This document shows positions 37,155-45,832 of a DNA stretch of 64,000 bases, in pieces. The stretch is taken from contig OZ023267.1 in assembly GCA_964006375.1 (NCBI GenBank), forward strand, positions 80,671,682-80,735,681, read 5' to 3'. Made by a program: the position numbers and the translations under genes. The stretch's first letter is position 1; every line of letters starts with the position of its first letter. The stretch comes from Tillus elongatus. Taxonomy: Eukaryota > Arthropoda > Insecta > Coleoptera > Cleridae. The notes beneath the pieces are model-generated. The model made no database searches, was not told where the DNA came from, and saw nothing but the letters and a program-made list of their open reading frames with translations.

Positions 37155-37193
37155 GGAGCATTTAGTTGAAAACTGAAGCAGAACGAGTATAAT

Positions 37194-38120
37194 ATGGTGA
37201 ACAACGGTAGAAAACGAAAATCTGCTAAAGCAGAAAATAGTGGTGGTAAAAAACTTAAAGTGCTACAAGACGTCTTACTGGGTAATGCAAGAGAAAGTAT
37301 TATTCCAAAAGAAGAACCAAAAACGTTGGAAAACATGATAAGTGAACTATGTACATTATATCCAGCAGCAGAGGTTGATGAACAGCAGAATCAAGCTATA
37401 GAAAATATAATTAATGCAGCATATCCAACAAACCTACAAACACCATATCAGCCTACGCAAGAAGATATTTTCAATCAGAAGCTGGTAGAAATCACTAATA
37501 AAAGCATCGAGAAAAAATTGAAAACAGAAGACTGTGAACTGATGTGTCAAACAACTTTTTCTCTTACGTCGAACGGGGAGAAGCTGCTACTCATTGGCTT
37601 TAATCCAGTTTTAAATTTTTTGCCGTTAATTAAATTATCTCAGAAAAACTGTAATATACCTGTGTTTTTTGATGTGTGGACATTTGAAGAATTTTTAAAC
37701 GTATTACCTACGATAATTTACAATTTGGAAAACAAATCTATAGAAACTAGTGAAACATATACTTTAACCAAATATCTTGTTAAATCACAAAGAAAAACTG
37801 TAGGTTTTAAGCTGAAACTCTGTGGTAAGGAATATGTAATTAATTTTAACTTGTCGATTCAATCACTTAAAATACTAGAAGATATCGGTTGTGTAGCTAA
37901 AGATTTATTGTTAGAACTAAGCTGTAAAAGTTTCTTTAATTTGGAGATGTTTGCTGATGATTTAAGGACCGAATTAGCTAAATTTAGAGACATTTCCCTA
38001 ATTAGATGTGCCTTTTTCGTAGCTAGAGAAAGATATAGTGATACTTTAAGCATGGTATGTGAATTTGTTACAAAATACCAACACGTACTTAATGATATTG
38101 TAAACTATCGCAAATTTTAA
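37194..38120 (+). CDS. Unknown Polinton protein, 308 aa
   Basis: This is an intact frame from the first ATG after a TATA box, ending before AATAAAG (38133). The N-terminus is basic (GRKRKSAK, GGKKLK), compatible with nuclear localisation. The remainder is a globular mix with a central segment LLLIGFNPVLNFLPLIKL and VWTFEEFLNVL. I recognise no family. The order F-x-P, several hydrophobic residues, W-x-F-x-(E/D)-F also occurs in the 298-aa protein at 52582-53478 (LVKFVNPLALD, EEWQFYDFMDNI), so the two may be distant paralogues; this is a weak inference. It is the leftmost P2 gene and points inward. Confidence 0.75.
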   Translation: MVNNGRKRKSAKAENSGGKKLKVLQDVLLGNARESIIPKEEPKTLENMISELCTLYPAAEVDEQQNQAIENIINAAYPTNLQTPYQPTQEDIFNQKLVEITNKSIEKKLKTEDCELMCQTTFSLTSNGEKLLLIGFNPVLNFLPLIKLSQKNCNIPVFFDVWTFEEFLNVLPTIIYNLENKSIETSETYTLTKYLVKSQRKTVGFKLKLCGKEYVINFNLSIQSLKILEDIGCVAKDLLLELSCKSFFNLEMFADDLRTELAKFRDISLIRCAFFVARERYSDTLSMVCEFVTKYQHVLNDIVNYRKF

Positions 38121-38230
38121 ATGTATAAATTGTAATAAAGAAATTGTGAAAAATATAATAGTTTTTATTGAATAATTTTTACAAGGATATGTGTTGACAC
38201 ACTGTTTAAAAATAAAAAATCTGAGAACAC

Positions 38231-38388
38231 TATCTACATCCTCCGGAAAAACATATTAGGACCAGATGTTTCCAACGACTAATTAACCGCTATCTACATC
38301 CTCCAGAAACTCTGTAGGATGTTTCCAACGACTAATTAACCACTATCTACATCCTCCAGAAACTCTGTAGGATGTAGATAGTGGTTAA
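38231..38388. repeat. Tandem repeats ending in a 20-bp perfect palindrome arm
   Basis: TATCTACATCCTCC occurs at 38231, 38291 and 38344, each followed by a GATGTTTCCAACGACTAATTAAC-type segment in the first two units. The third unit folds back: TTAACCACTATCTACATCCT (38336-38355) and its exact complement (38369-38388) flank a 13-nt spacer that itself pairs CAGA/TCTG. It lies between the 308-aa gene and the polymerase promoter. Confidence 0.85.
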
Positions 38389-38456
38389 CGGTTAATTTCG
38401 CAAAAACTTGCGTCAGCTATGAGGTTTCATACACGTGTGGGGGGTTTGAGTAATCA

Positions 38457-38464
38457 TATAAAAG
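38457..38464 (+). promoter_or_regulatory. TATA box of the polymerase gene
   Basis: TATAAAAG 88 nt upstream of the ATG at 38552, with a CAGTCACAGTCAG stretch 30 nt further on that could hold the transcription start. Confidence 0.5.
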
Positions 38465-38551
38465 CTGAAGTCGCAGACAGGAAGCAACAGTCACAGTCAG
38501 TTCGTGAAAGAAATACTTTCTCTGCAGTATTTTTGAAAAAGTGTAGCAAGA

Positions 38552-39972
38552 ATGGGACTCTTTAAGTGCGAGCAATGCAACAAGCAATACACACGCAAAG
38601 ATGCTATGAAACGGCATATGTTAAACTGCGGCTCCAACTCCAATTTGTTTTTCTGTCCTTTCTGCCTTTGTGTATTCTCCAGAAAGGACAGACTTGGAGC
38701 TCACACCAAGAGGTTTCATAGAGCAGGTAAATACACTGTTTAATTAATTTTCTGTATATTCTCTTAAAATATTTTTCAAACTTTTTTTCTCATAAAATCA
38801 GAAAATCTAAAACGCAGCTGATTTTTCTAAATATTAAATGTATTGCGTTAAATAGATTAGAAACAAGGTACAAGTTTCTAACTGTATAGGCTATGAATAT
38901 TTTCTCATACAAGCAAAAAGTCTTCCACAATAAAACAAAAAGTTTTTATGAAAGTTATAGATGTTTGCAGACAATTTAGTTTTCAATTTTTCTATTTCAG
39001 AAATCACAGCAGAGCCGCAGCCATCAACATCAACAGAGCCACAACCAGTAGCATCTACTAGTAACCCGCAACCATCAACTAGCGGGGTGAAGCGACAGTC
39101 CACCACTACCGAACAAGAGCCACCTAACAAGGTAGCGAGGACCACCAGATGTTTCATCTGCATGATAGATATTCCAAAAGTAAGTTTCCACATTTATCGA
39201 GTGTTGTAGCTATCTACTCTGTCTTATATGTGTTTCAACATAGTATATATCTGAGATTTACTTTCTTGTTTATTACAGACAGCATTCCCAGGCAATCTTC
39301 GAAGTCTCCAACACAAGAACCAAGCTTGTATCGACGGAGAAGATGGTGTTCAGCTGATTAAACACGCATTTAATACAAAGCTGACGACATTCAGGATTCC
39401 TGCAGAGGGTGTAGCGATTGACATCGATGAATTCCTACAGTACGCCCGACCAAAAGTTCTGCAGACTGTAGGAAAGAAGATGGAGCAGCTCGGGTGTGTG
39501 AAAATCAATCTAGAGCTCTTTGGTTTATACCGGCTGCCGTTGAAAGAGCTCGAAGACATAAAAAGTTTCAACACCCGAACAACGCCAATCGTTACACTGG
39601 GGGAGGCTGTTGGAGTAGTGGAGAGTTTGGAGAACATCGTGAAGACCAAAGCTATAGAGTTCCAGCACCATGAAAGTGGTAAGTTAAATATTTTAACAAG
39701 AATGTATTTAAAAGCTTTTGACTCTACCGGAATGTATACATATAAATTGAAACATTTGTACACAGGTGTCCTATTAAAAAATGTCGTACGCATATACTTA
39801 TACTATCCTTCGATTTTCAGGTTGGGTGCTCCAAAAATGGCTTTGGTTGGAAGTGAGTGTTGCCAAATTTTCTCCACTAGCAGGTAATTCATACATGGGC
39901 CTGCCAAAATGCATTATGGATAAAAAGGCTTGTGTAAATATCCAAAATGAAGACAATCAGTGCTTTAAGTGA
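38552..39972 (+). CDS. Polymerase gene, 5' exons: zinc fingers and conserved N-terminal domain
   Basis: Exons inferred from GT-AG borders and frame continuity: 38552-38726, 39001-39179, 39279-39678 and from 39821. Exon 1 encodes two C2H2 fingers (CEQC...KRHMLNC and CPFC...AHTKRFH). Exon 2 is a Pro/Thr/Ser-rich linker ending in CFICMIDIPK. Exon 3 contains VKINLELFGLYRL and IKSFNTR, and exon 4 LPKCIMDKKACVN. The domain of exons 2-4 is also present as a separate gene at 51611-52108. Exon 4 runs in frame into the polymerase core but meets TGA at 39970-39972, where related proteins, as I recall them, have Trp (CFKW). Confidence 0.75.
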
Positions 39973-40047
39973 TCTATCCTTGCAGCGCTACACCCCACTG
40001 AAGATAATCCACATCGCTTATCTCATTATTTACCATATGAGAACGAA

Positions 40048-43032
40048 TTGGATTTTACAGGTATTGAATTTCCCGTTTCGTTAAATCAAATTACCCAGTT
40101 TGAACAACAAAACAATATTTCTATCAATGTTTACGGGTTGGATAAAGATTTTAATAACGGTAAATTTAATTATGAAATTTGTGGTCCTCTATATTTTACT
40201 ACTTCTCGCAAGACCAGACATATTAACTTATTATTGTTAACAGATGAAATTGAAAGCAACACTCATTATTGTTTAATTAAAGATATGTCTCGTCTTGTGA
40301 GAAGTCAAATATCTAAACGTGCATGTAAAAAATTCCTTTGTGATGGTTGTTTAGTCTTTTTTGGAACAGAAGCAAAATTAGTTGAGCATCAGAAATTCGA
40401 TTGTAATCATGTTAGAGTAAATTTACCAACAACTGAGATGCGGAAGGATAAGTATGGTAAATACACACCCGAGAATTTACTTAGATTTGTCGATTTTGAA
40501 AAGAAAATGCGTGTTCCTTTCGTTGTGTATGCTGATTTTGAGAGTCTTTTGTCCCCTTTAGAAACTGAACATCCTCAAAATTGTTGCGAGTCATTCACAC
40601 AAAAGACTCACAAACACATACCGTATTCGTTCGCGTACTACATTAAATGTTCTTTTGACGACTCGCTATCAAAATTTGTCACTTACCGTGGTCAGGATGC
40701 CGCGAGCGTTTTTGTAGAGCGCTTAGAAAATGATGTTAGAGAGATTTATCAAAACCATATAAGCAAAGTTTGGCCAATAACACCTTTAACCGATGAACAA
40801 GAGCGCGAATTTCAAAATTCTAATTTATGTCACATTTGTGAAAGATCTTTCGGCCCCGATGAGGAGAAGGTTCGTGACCACGACCATTTGCTCGAATTCA
40901 ATAATTATCGCGGTCCGGCTCACTCTATCTGCAATCTAAATTATCAAGTTCCTAAATTCATTCCGGTATTGTTTCATAATCTCTCAGGGTACGATGCGCA
41001 TCTCTTCATCAAAGAGTTGGCAGAGTACGAGTCAAAATTAGATGTCATCGCTCAAAACAAAGAGCGGTACATAACTTTTAGTAAACATGTTTTGGTTAAT
41101 CAGGAGGAGTCGGAAGATGGGACAACGAAAAAAACCCACATTAAACTTAGATTTTTGGATTCGTTTAGGTTTATGGCTAAAAGTTTAGAAAAATTAGCAA
41201 AAAATTTAGAAGACAGTCAGTGTAGGGAAGTCAAAAAATATTTCGCAGATGTAAACAAGTTTAATTTAATTCGGCAGAAGGGTGTATTTCCATATTCGTA
41301 TGTAGACTCCTTTGATAAATTAAATGAGACTAAGCTTCCATCACAGTCGGGATTTTATGATAATCTAAGAGGTGAACACATCATACAGTCTGACTATGAG
41401 CGTGCGTGTAAGGTGTGGCAGACGTTTGAGTGTAGAACTTTAGGGGGTTATTCAGATCTATATTTAAAATCAGATGTGTTACTTTTAGCTGATGTGTTTG
41501 AGAATTTTAGGAATGTTTGTTTTGAGGTGTACAATCTCGATCCTTGTCAGCATGTCACAGCTCCATCTCTTGCTTGGAATGCTGCCCTAAAAGCTACTGG
41601 GGTGGAGCTGGAACTGCTAACAGACATCGAGATGCATCACTTTTTCAAAAAAGGTATACGGGGTGGTGTCAGTCAATGCAGTGTCAGACGGGCAGTAGCT
41701 AACAACGAACATACTCCTAATTATGACGCTACAAAGCCGAAAACATGGCTTATCTATACAGATGCTACAAATTTGTACGGAAAAAGTCAAAGCGAGCCAT
41801 TAGCAATCGGAAGCTTTCGTTGGCTTTCCGAAACCGAAATTCAAAATTTAGAAATTCAAACTTTGGGGGATAACGACGAATTTGGTTATGTTTTGGAAGT
41901 CGATTTAGAATATCCGGAGAGTCTACATGACTTACACAATGAATTACCCTTTTGTCCAGAATCATTCATACCCCCAAACGCGAAACTACCGAAACTTATT
42001 CCAAATTTAAACGATAAAACTAAATATATTATTCATTATAGGAATTTAAAGCAGTGTTTAGGCCACGGACTGGTTTTGAAGAAAATACACCGCGTTATAA
42101 CATTTAGGCAATCTCCATGGCTGAAAATTTATATCGATAAAAACACAAACTTACGAAATTTATCTAAAAATGAATTTGAGCGCGATTTCTTTAAATTAAT
42201 GAACAACGCGGTATTCGGTAAGACCATGGAAAATTTGGACAAGAGGGTGGACGTGAAACTGGTGACGCACTGGGATAATATCGGCCGTAAACCGGGTGCG
42301 GCGGCATACATTAACAAACCACACTTTAAAAATCATTCAATTTTCACGGACGACTTTGTCGCTATACAAATGAACAGAACTCACGTGACGTATGACAGAC
42401 CTATATATGTTGGTTTTTCGATATTAGATGTATCAAAAACCATCATATATGGGTTTCTGTACGACTACTTAAAGACAAAGTATGGTGACAAAGTGACTTT
42501 ACTGTACACCGATACGGACTCGTTGATTATTTTAGTAGAGACAGACAACTTTTATGACGACATGAAACAAGACATTGACAAATACGATACATCAAACTAC
42601 TCGGCTGATAATCCACACGGTATACCGGTGAGCGAGAGTGTGTTAGGACGAATGAAAGACGAGTATAAGGGTAAAATTTTATACGAAATGGTTGGGACGG
42701 GTGCAAAATCATATATGATTGATGGGGAGGGTATTTTAACAAAGAAAGCGAAAGGAGTGCAAGAATGTGTAACGAAAAGGGATTTGAGTGCTGAGGATTA
42801 TATGAATGTTGTGGATAGCATGGGTGAAACAAAAATGAATGATGATGGATGCGTGGTAGTACAGGATGGACGAGTTTTTAAAAGTATGAATGTTTTCCGA
42901 ACGAGACTGCATGATGTGTTCACACAAATGGTTAATAAGGTAGCATTATCACATTTTGATGATAAACGGTATCTTCTATCAGATTCATATAAAACATTAG
43001 CTTGGGGTCATAAACAGATCGTGAAAAAGTAA
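40048..43032 (+). CDS. Protein-primed type family B DNA polymerase (Polinton PolB), 994 codons from this Met
   Basis: It replicates the element. Exonuclease motifs: Asp163 and Glu165 in YADFESLL, Asp316 in NLSGYDAHLF, and Asp476 in YLKSDVLLLAD. Polymerase motif A is Asp572 in TDATNLYG, motif B about 716-725 in KLMNNAVFGK, motif C Asp822/Asp824 in YTDTDS, followed by GAKSY. Between Exo I and Exo II a CHICERSF...VRDHDHL...RGPAHSICN insert resembles an endonuclease VII-type HNH zinc module, known in Polinton polymerases. The frame is open over the full core. Upstream it is continuous with the zinc-finger exons except for the TGA at 39970, so either it is recently inactivated or it starts here. 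It is followed by AATAAA at about 43379. Confidence 0.95.
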   Translation: MDFTGIEFPVSLNQITQFEQQNNISINVYGLDKDFNNGKFNYEICGPLYFTTSRKTRHINLLLLTDEIESNTHYCLIKDMSRLVRSQISKRACKKFLCDGCLVFFGTEAKLVEHQKFDCNHVRVNLPTTEMRKDKYGKYTPENLLRFVDFEKKMRVPFVVYADFESLLSPLETEHPQNCCESFTQKTHKHIPYSFAYYIKCSFDDSLSKFVTYRGQDAASVFVERLENDVREIYQNHISKVWPITPLTDEQEREFQNSNLCHICERSFGPDEEKVRDHDHLLEFNNYRGPAHSICNLNYQVPKFIPVLFHNLSGYDAHLFIKELAEYESKLDVIAQNKERYITFSKHVLVNQEESEDGTTKKTHIKLRFLDSFRFMAKSLEKLAKNLEDSQCREVKKYFADVNKFNLIRQKGVFPYSYVDSFDKLNETKLPSQSGFYDNLRGEHIIQSDYERACKVWQTFECRTLGGYSDLYLKSDVLLLADVFENFRNVCFEVYNLDPCQHVTAPSLAWNAALKATGVELELLTDIEMHHFFKKGIRGGVSQCSVRRAVANNEHTPNYDATKPKTWLIYTDATNLYGKSQSEPLAIGSFRWLSETEIQNLEIQTLGDNDEFGYVLEVDLEYPESLHDLHNELPFCPESFIPPNAKLPKLIPNLNDKTKYIIHYRNLKQCLGHGLVLKKIHRVITFRQSPWLKIYIDKNTNLRNLSKNEFERDFFKLMNNAVFGKTMENLDKRVDVKLVTHWDNIGRKPGAAAYINKPHFKNHSIFTDDFVAIQMNRTHVTYDRPIYVGFSILDVSKTIIYGFLYDYLKTKYGDKVTLLYTDTDSLIILVETDNFYDDMKQDIDKYDTSNYSADNPHGIPVSESVLGRMKDEYKGKILYEMVGTGAKSYMIDGEGILTKKAKGVQECVTKRDLSAEDYMNVVDSMGETKMNDDGCVVVQDGRVFKSMNVFRTRLHDVFTQMVNKVALSHFDDKRYLLSDSYKTLAWGHKQIVKK

Positions 43033-43512
43033 CGCGGACTACTTTTCACGATCTAAAATATTTATCCAACTCGCCAATACCTGGAAAATCCAATTCGTCT
43101 TCATAAGGCAGCTCATTTCACGCAATTCATTTAGGTTAGGCTTAGTTATTTATTTATATAGATAGTTATTTATATACTTATTTATGTATTTATTTACTTA
43201 TTTATGTATTTAGTTATTTATCTAGTCAAACGTTCCTAATATTAGTTTCTATACTCTTTCAAGATTTCCTTGTGAAAATATTTAGTTTAAAGACGTGTTA
43301 TAACGTCTAAAGTGATTGTAGAAATTGAAAATCAATTTTAATACTGTTTATCTTTAGGTGACTTGTCATAAATTTGTTAATAAAGAAAACTTTACGTTTA
43401 GCTTTGTGTTGAGTGGGTTGTTAAAATAAAAAACATATATTTTACAATGTTTATTTTAATAAAAGCATATATTTTACAACGTTTGTTTTATTATAAAGTA
43501 TTGTAATACAAA
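43033..43512. terminator. Convergent 3' region between polymerase and integrase
   Basis: Polymerase and integrase genes meet tail to tail. There are TTATTTAT-rich repeats at 43143-43228, AATAAAG at 43379 for the polymerase, and TTTTATT words (AATAAAA on the minus strand) at 43486-43492 for the integrase. Confidence 0.5.
43461..43492 (-). repeat. Inverted repeat, left copy, bordering the morphogenesis block
   Basis: Its complement matches 51568-51601: 26 identical bases (AATAAAACAAACG, TTGTAAAATATAT) and then GCTTTT after a 2-base gap. A weaker direct copy (CATATATTTTACAATGTTTATTTT) precedes it at 43433. Confidence 0.8.
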
Positions 43513-44457
43513 TTATTTTATATCTTTGCTAGTTATCCATGAGTTATGAGATTTATCAAAACCAAGCCATTTCACATACGACTTGGCGCCTTTCTTTCTG
43601 ATCACTCTTTCAACTAAATAATAATCAGGGGTTGCAGTCTTTTGTAGCTCATCTTCATAAAATCCACCACTGATTGGTTTGCCTTGCATGTCTTCTATTA
43701 AATAGGTGGTTGGATTAGGGCAGTGAACTTTAGTGATTTTAAACAGCTCCGTTGACCAACGCGGTGTATAACCTTTCTCAAATAATGTTTTAGCTTTACT
43801 TAGACGTACAACATCACCCACTTTAAATTTATTTTTGTTAAACACTTTCAGATTCGAGTAAACTTGTTTCAGAATAGCTTCTTCATTTTTCTTGTTAACA
43901 TCTTGAGGTTTTACACCAGTTGTTCGATGAACAGTAGCGTTGTAAGTAGCAGTGACATCAGGTAGTGTATTGACCCACTTGTAGGAGCCAATCAAGTTGA
44001 AATTTTTATATATCTTCTCTTTTAAGGTACGTATGACTCTTTCCACTATTGCAGCCTTCTTCACGCTATAAGTGCTGTAGTGATTAATGTTGTATTTTTT
44101 CATTAAGGCGTTAAATTTAGCGTTATAGAATTCTAACCCAAGATCAGACTGGATGTTAGAGGGCGCTGTACTAGTAGATAAAATATCAGCCATAGCTTTA
44201 GTCACCTCTTCAGCAGTTTTAGATTTAAGAGGGCGAGTCCACACATACTTTGAAAAACAATTAATAACCACTAAAATATACTTGTAACCAGAGTTTTCTT
44301 TGTAGTAGTCTGTAAATTCTGCTAAATCAATCTGCCACAAATCATTTAAACCTTTGATTATTGTACGTCTACGTTTAAAATTGATTCTTGCCGGTTTATA
44401 TAACTCATCAATAATTTGTTTTTTGGTATCAGATGGTTCAACTGTTTTGCGTCTCAT
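43513..44457 (-). CDS. Retrovirus-like (rve) integrase with C-terminal chromodomain
   Basis: It catalyses insertion of the element. On the frame opened at 44484, the catalytic triad is Asp53 (WQIDLAEF), Asp114 (IQSDLGLEFY) and Glu148 (IVERVIRTLK); the usual Arg after the second Asp is Leu. An SH3-like segment (KVGDVVRLSKAK) and a chromodomain (YLVERVIRKKGAKSYVKWLG) follow. I choose the Met at 44457 (MRRKTVEP) because P1 starts at the same place (MKRKTVEP) and the nine codons before it overlap the upstream gene. It is leftward, last in a run of five leftward genes. Confidence 0.9.
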   Translation of the reverse strand: MRRKTVEPSDTKKQIIDELYKPARINFKRRRTIIKGLNDLWQIDLAEFTDYYKENSGYKYILVVINCFSKYVWTRPLKSKTAEEVTKAMADILSTSTAPSNIQSDLGLEFYNAKFNALMKKYNINHYSTYSVKKAAIVERVIRTLKEKIYKNFNLIGSYKWVNTLPDVTATYNATVHRTTGVKPQDVNKKNEEAILKQVYSNLKVFNKNKFKVGDVVRLSKAKTLFEKGYTPRWSTELFKITKVHCPNPTTYLIEDMQGKPISGGFYEDELQKTATPDYYLVERVIRKKGAKSYVKWLGFDKSHNSWITSKDIK

Positions 44458-44903
44458 GGTGATGTTGGATTTAAAAGTATCCACTTATCATGTAAATCTT
44501 TTAGTTTGCTGTCTATCTCACCCAGCTTCTTTTTCAACTTGTTATTCTTTAACACATCAATATCTTTTAAAACTTGAGCAGCTATCGTCTTGTCTAAATT
44601 TTTCAATTTGTTTTCAAACTCGCTTTTAAGAGCAGCTAGTTCTGATTTATGCACAGCTTCAAGGGTTATAGCGATAAGACTCTGTGATACTTCATCTTTA
44701 TTCTTCTTATACTCATCTGCCCACACATCGACAAATTTTCTATTCACACCATCAGCAGGCTCGATAGGATCACCTACGTTACATAATTTATGGTTTTGCA
44801 CATCAAAATCACCATTTACAGTTTTCGGAAATGTTTCTCTGTGCACAATTTTGTTTAAGAAGCTGGGAGCCTTTGCAGAGCGTCCGAACTTATCGATAGA
44901 CAT
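44454..44903 (-). CDS. Fibre-like coiled-coil protein B, 149 aa
   Basis: It is a paralogue of the next gene upstream. The N-terminal half, MSIDKFGRSAK...ETFPKT..GDFDVQ, then HKLCNVGDPIEPADGVNRKF, ends in the phrase typical of phage and virus fibre proteins (L-NV-DP-xx-DAV-xKxYVD), where it precedes a trimeric shaft. A charged coiled coil fills residues ~75-140. The 3' end overlaps the integrase start by 4 bp. I infer a trimeric spike or fibre subunit; no head domain is visible, so it may be a short or chaperone form. Confidence 0.65.
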   Translation of the reverse strand: MSIDKFGRSAKAPSFLNKIVHRETFPKTVNGDFDVQNHKLCNVGDPIEPADGVNRKFVDVWADEYKKNKDEVSQSLIAITLEAVHKSELAALKSEFENKLKNLDKTIAAQVLKDIDVLKNNKLKKKLGEIDSKLKDLHDKWILLNPTSP

Positions 44904-44916
44904 TTTTACACTGAAC

Positions 44917-45801
44917 TTATTTTATTTGATTCCAACTAAACTCCATTTTTGATATCCGTTTATCCACCATAACCCAAACTGCTGCCACTGCTTCCTGAAC
45001 TAGATTTCTATTTATCCCTTCGATAGCACCATCGATATACTCCTTAGTCACAAACATTTTTTTAAGTTTATTTTCAATCGTAATCACTGCTTGATTTAAA
45101 TCGTCTTTAGTAGCAAACGTATTTTTCAAGTCAGCTTCAAGTTTTGAAACTGCTAGATCTATATAATCTTTTTGAAGTTTAGATATAGCGGTATCAGCCA
45201 TAGCAGTAAACGTTTTATGAAGAGGAAACACTGTTTGATGTATGTACTCCTTGATATCCTCTTCAAGACTAATTAATCTTTCATCAATGCTAGTTTTAAG
45301 CGGAAACGAGCTGTAGGCTTCGTGTTTAAGATCCATATAATTTTTCATTAATTGCTCTTCCAGCTTTTGTAGTGATTGATCAACACCAGTCTTAAGTGGA
45401 AATGAGTTATAGACCTCACGTTTAAAATCATCATAGTTTTTAAATTTATGTTCAAAATCTTTTTTTAAAGCTTCCAACTCCGGTTTATGTACAGCATCAA
45501 GCAGTATAGCAATTTGAAGTGCTACAGCATCTTTGCTCACCTTATAATCCGCTTTAGTTTTCTGATAGTCAACTTTAGTTTTCTGATAGTCAACTTTAGT
45601 TTTCTGATAGTCGTCTATCCATACATCAACAAATTTTCTATTCACACCATCTGTAGGTTCAACAGGGTCGCCCACGTTACACAACTTATGGGTTTGCACA
45701 TCAAAATCACCACTTGTAGTTTTCGGAAATGTTTCTCTGTGAATAATTCTGTTTAGATGCTTTAAATTCTTTGCAGAACGTCCGAATTTATCGATCGGCA
45801 T
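44917..45801 (-). CDS. Fibre-like coiled-coil protein A, 294 aa
   Basis: The start MPIDKFGRSAK at 45801 is chosen by match to protein B and to P1; an in-frame Met 14 codons earlier is less likely. The same N-terminal signature (GDFDVQTHKLCNVGDPVEP) is followed by a heptad DYQKTKV repeated three times, encoded by 21-bp DNA repeats at about 45549-45620. Two ~33-residue repeats (NSFPLKTGVDQSL and SSFPLKTSIDERL) and further coiled coil follow to the C-terminus. It is probably a trimeric capsid fibre. It lies 13 bp upstream of protein B, evidently by tandem duplication. Confidence 0.65.
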   Translation of the reverse strand: MPIDKFGRSAKNLKHLNRIIHRETFPKTTSGDFDVQTHKLCNVGDPVEPTDGVNRKFVDVWIDDYQKTKVDYQKTKVDYQKTKADYKVSKDAVALQIAILLDAVHKPELEALKKDFEHKFKNYDDFKREVYNSFPLKTGVDQSLQKLEEQLMKNYMDLKHEAYSSFPLKTSIDERLISLEEDIKEYIHQTVFPLHKTFTAMADTAISKLQKDYIDLAVSKLEADLKNTFATKDDLNQAVITIENKLKKMFVTKEYIDGAIEGINRNLVQEAVAAVWVMVDKRISKMEFSWNQIK

Positions 45802-45832
45802 TGTGAAAATGGTTAAAAACACACAAATCTGT

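Noticed and set aside
39781..39972. Short frame 39781-39972 as an independent gene
   Set aside because: Its first 13 codons are intron; from 39821 it is the fourth exon of the polymerase gene, in frame with exon 3 and with the polymerase core.
42527..42927. Minus-strand frames over polymerase B
   Set aside because: Shadows of the real plus-strand gene, without any motif.
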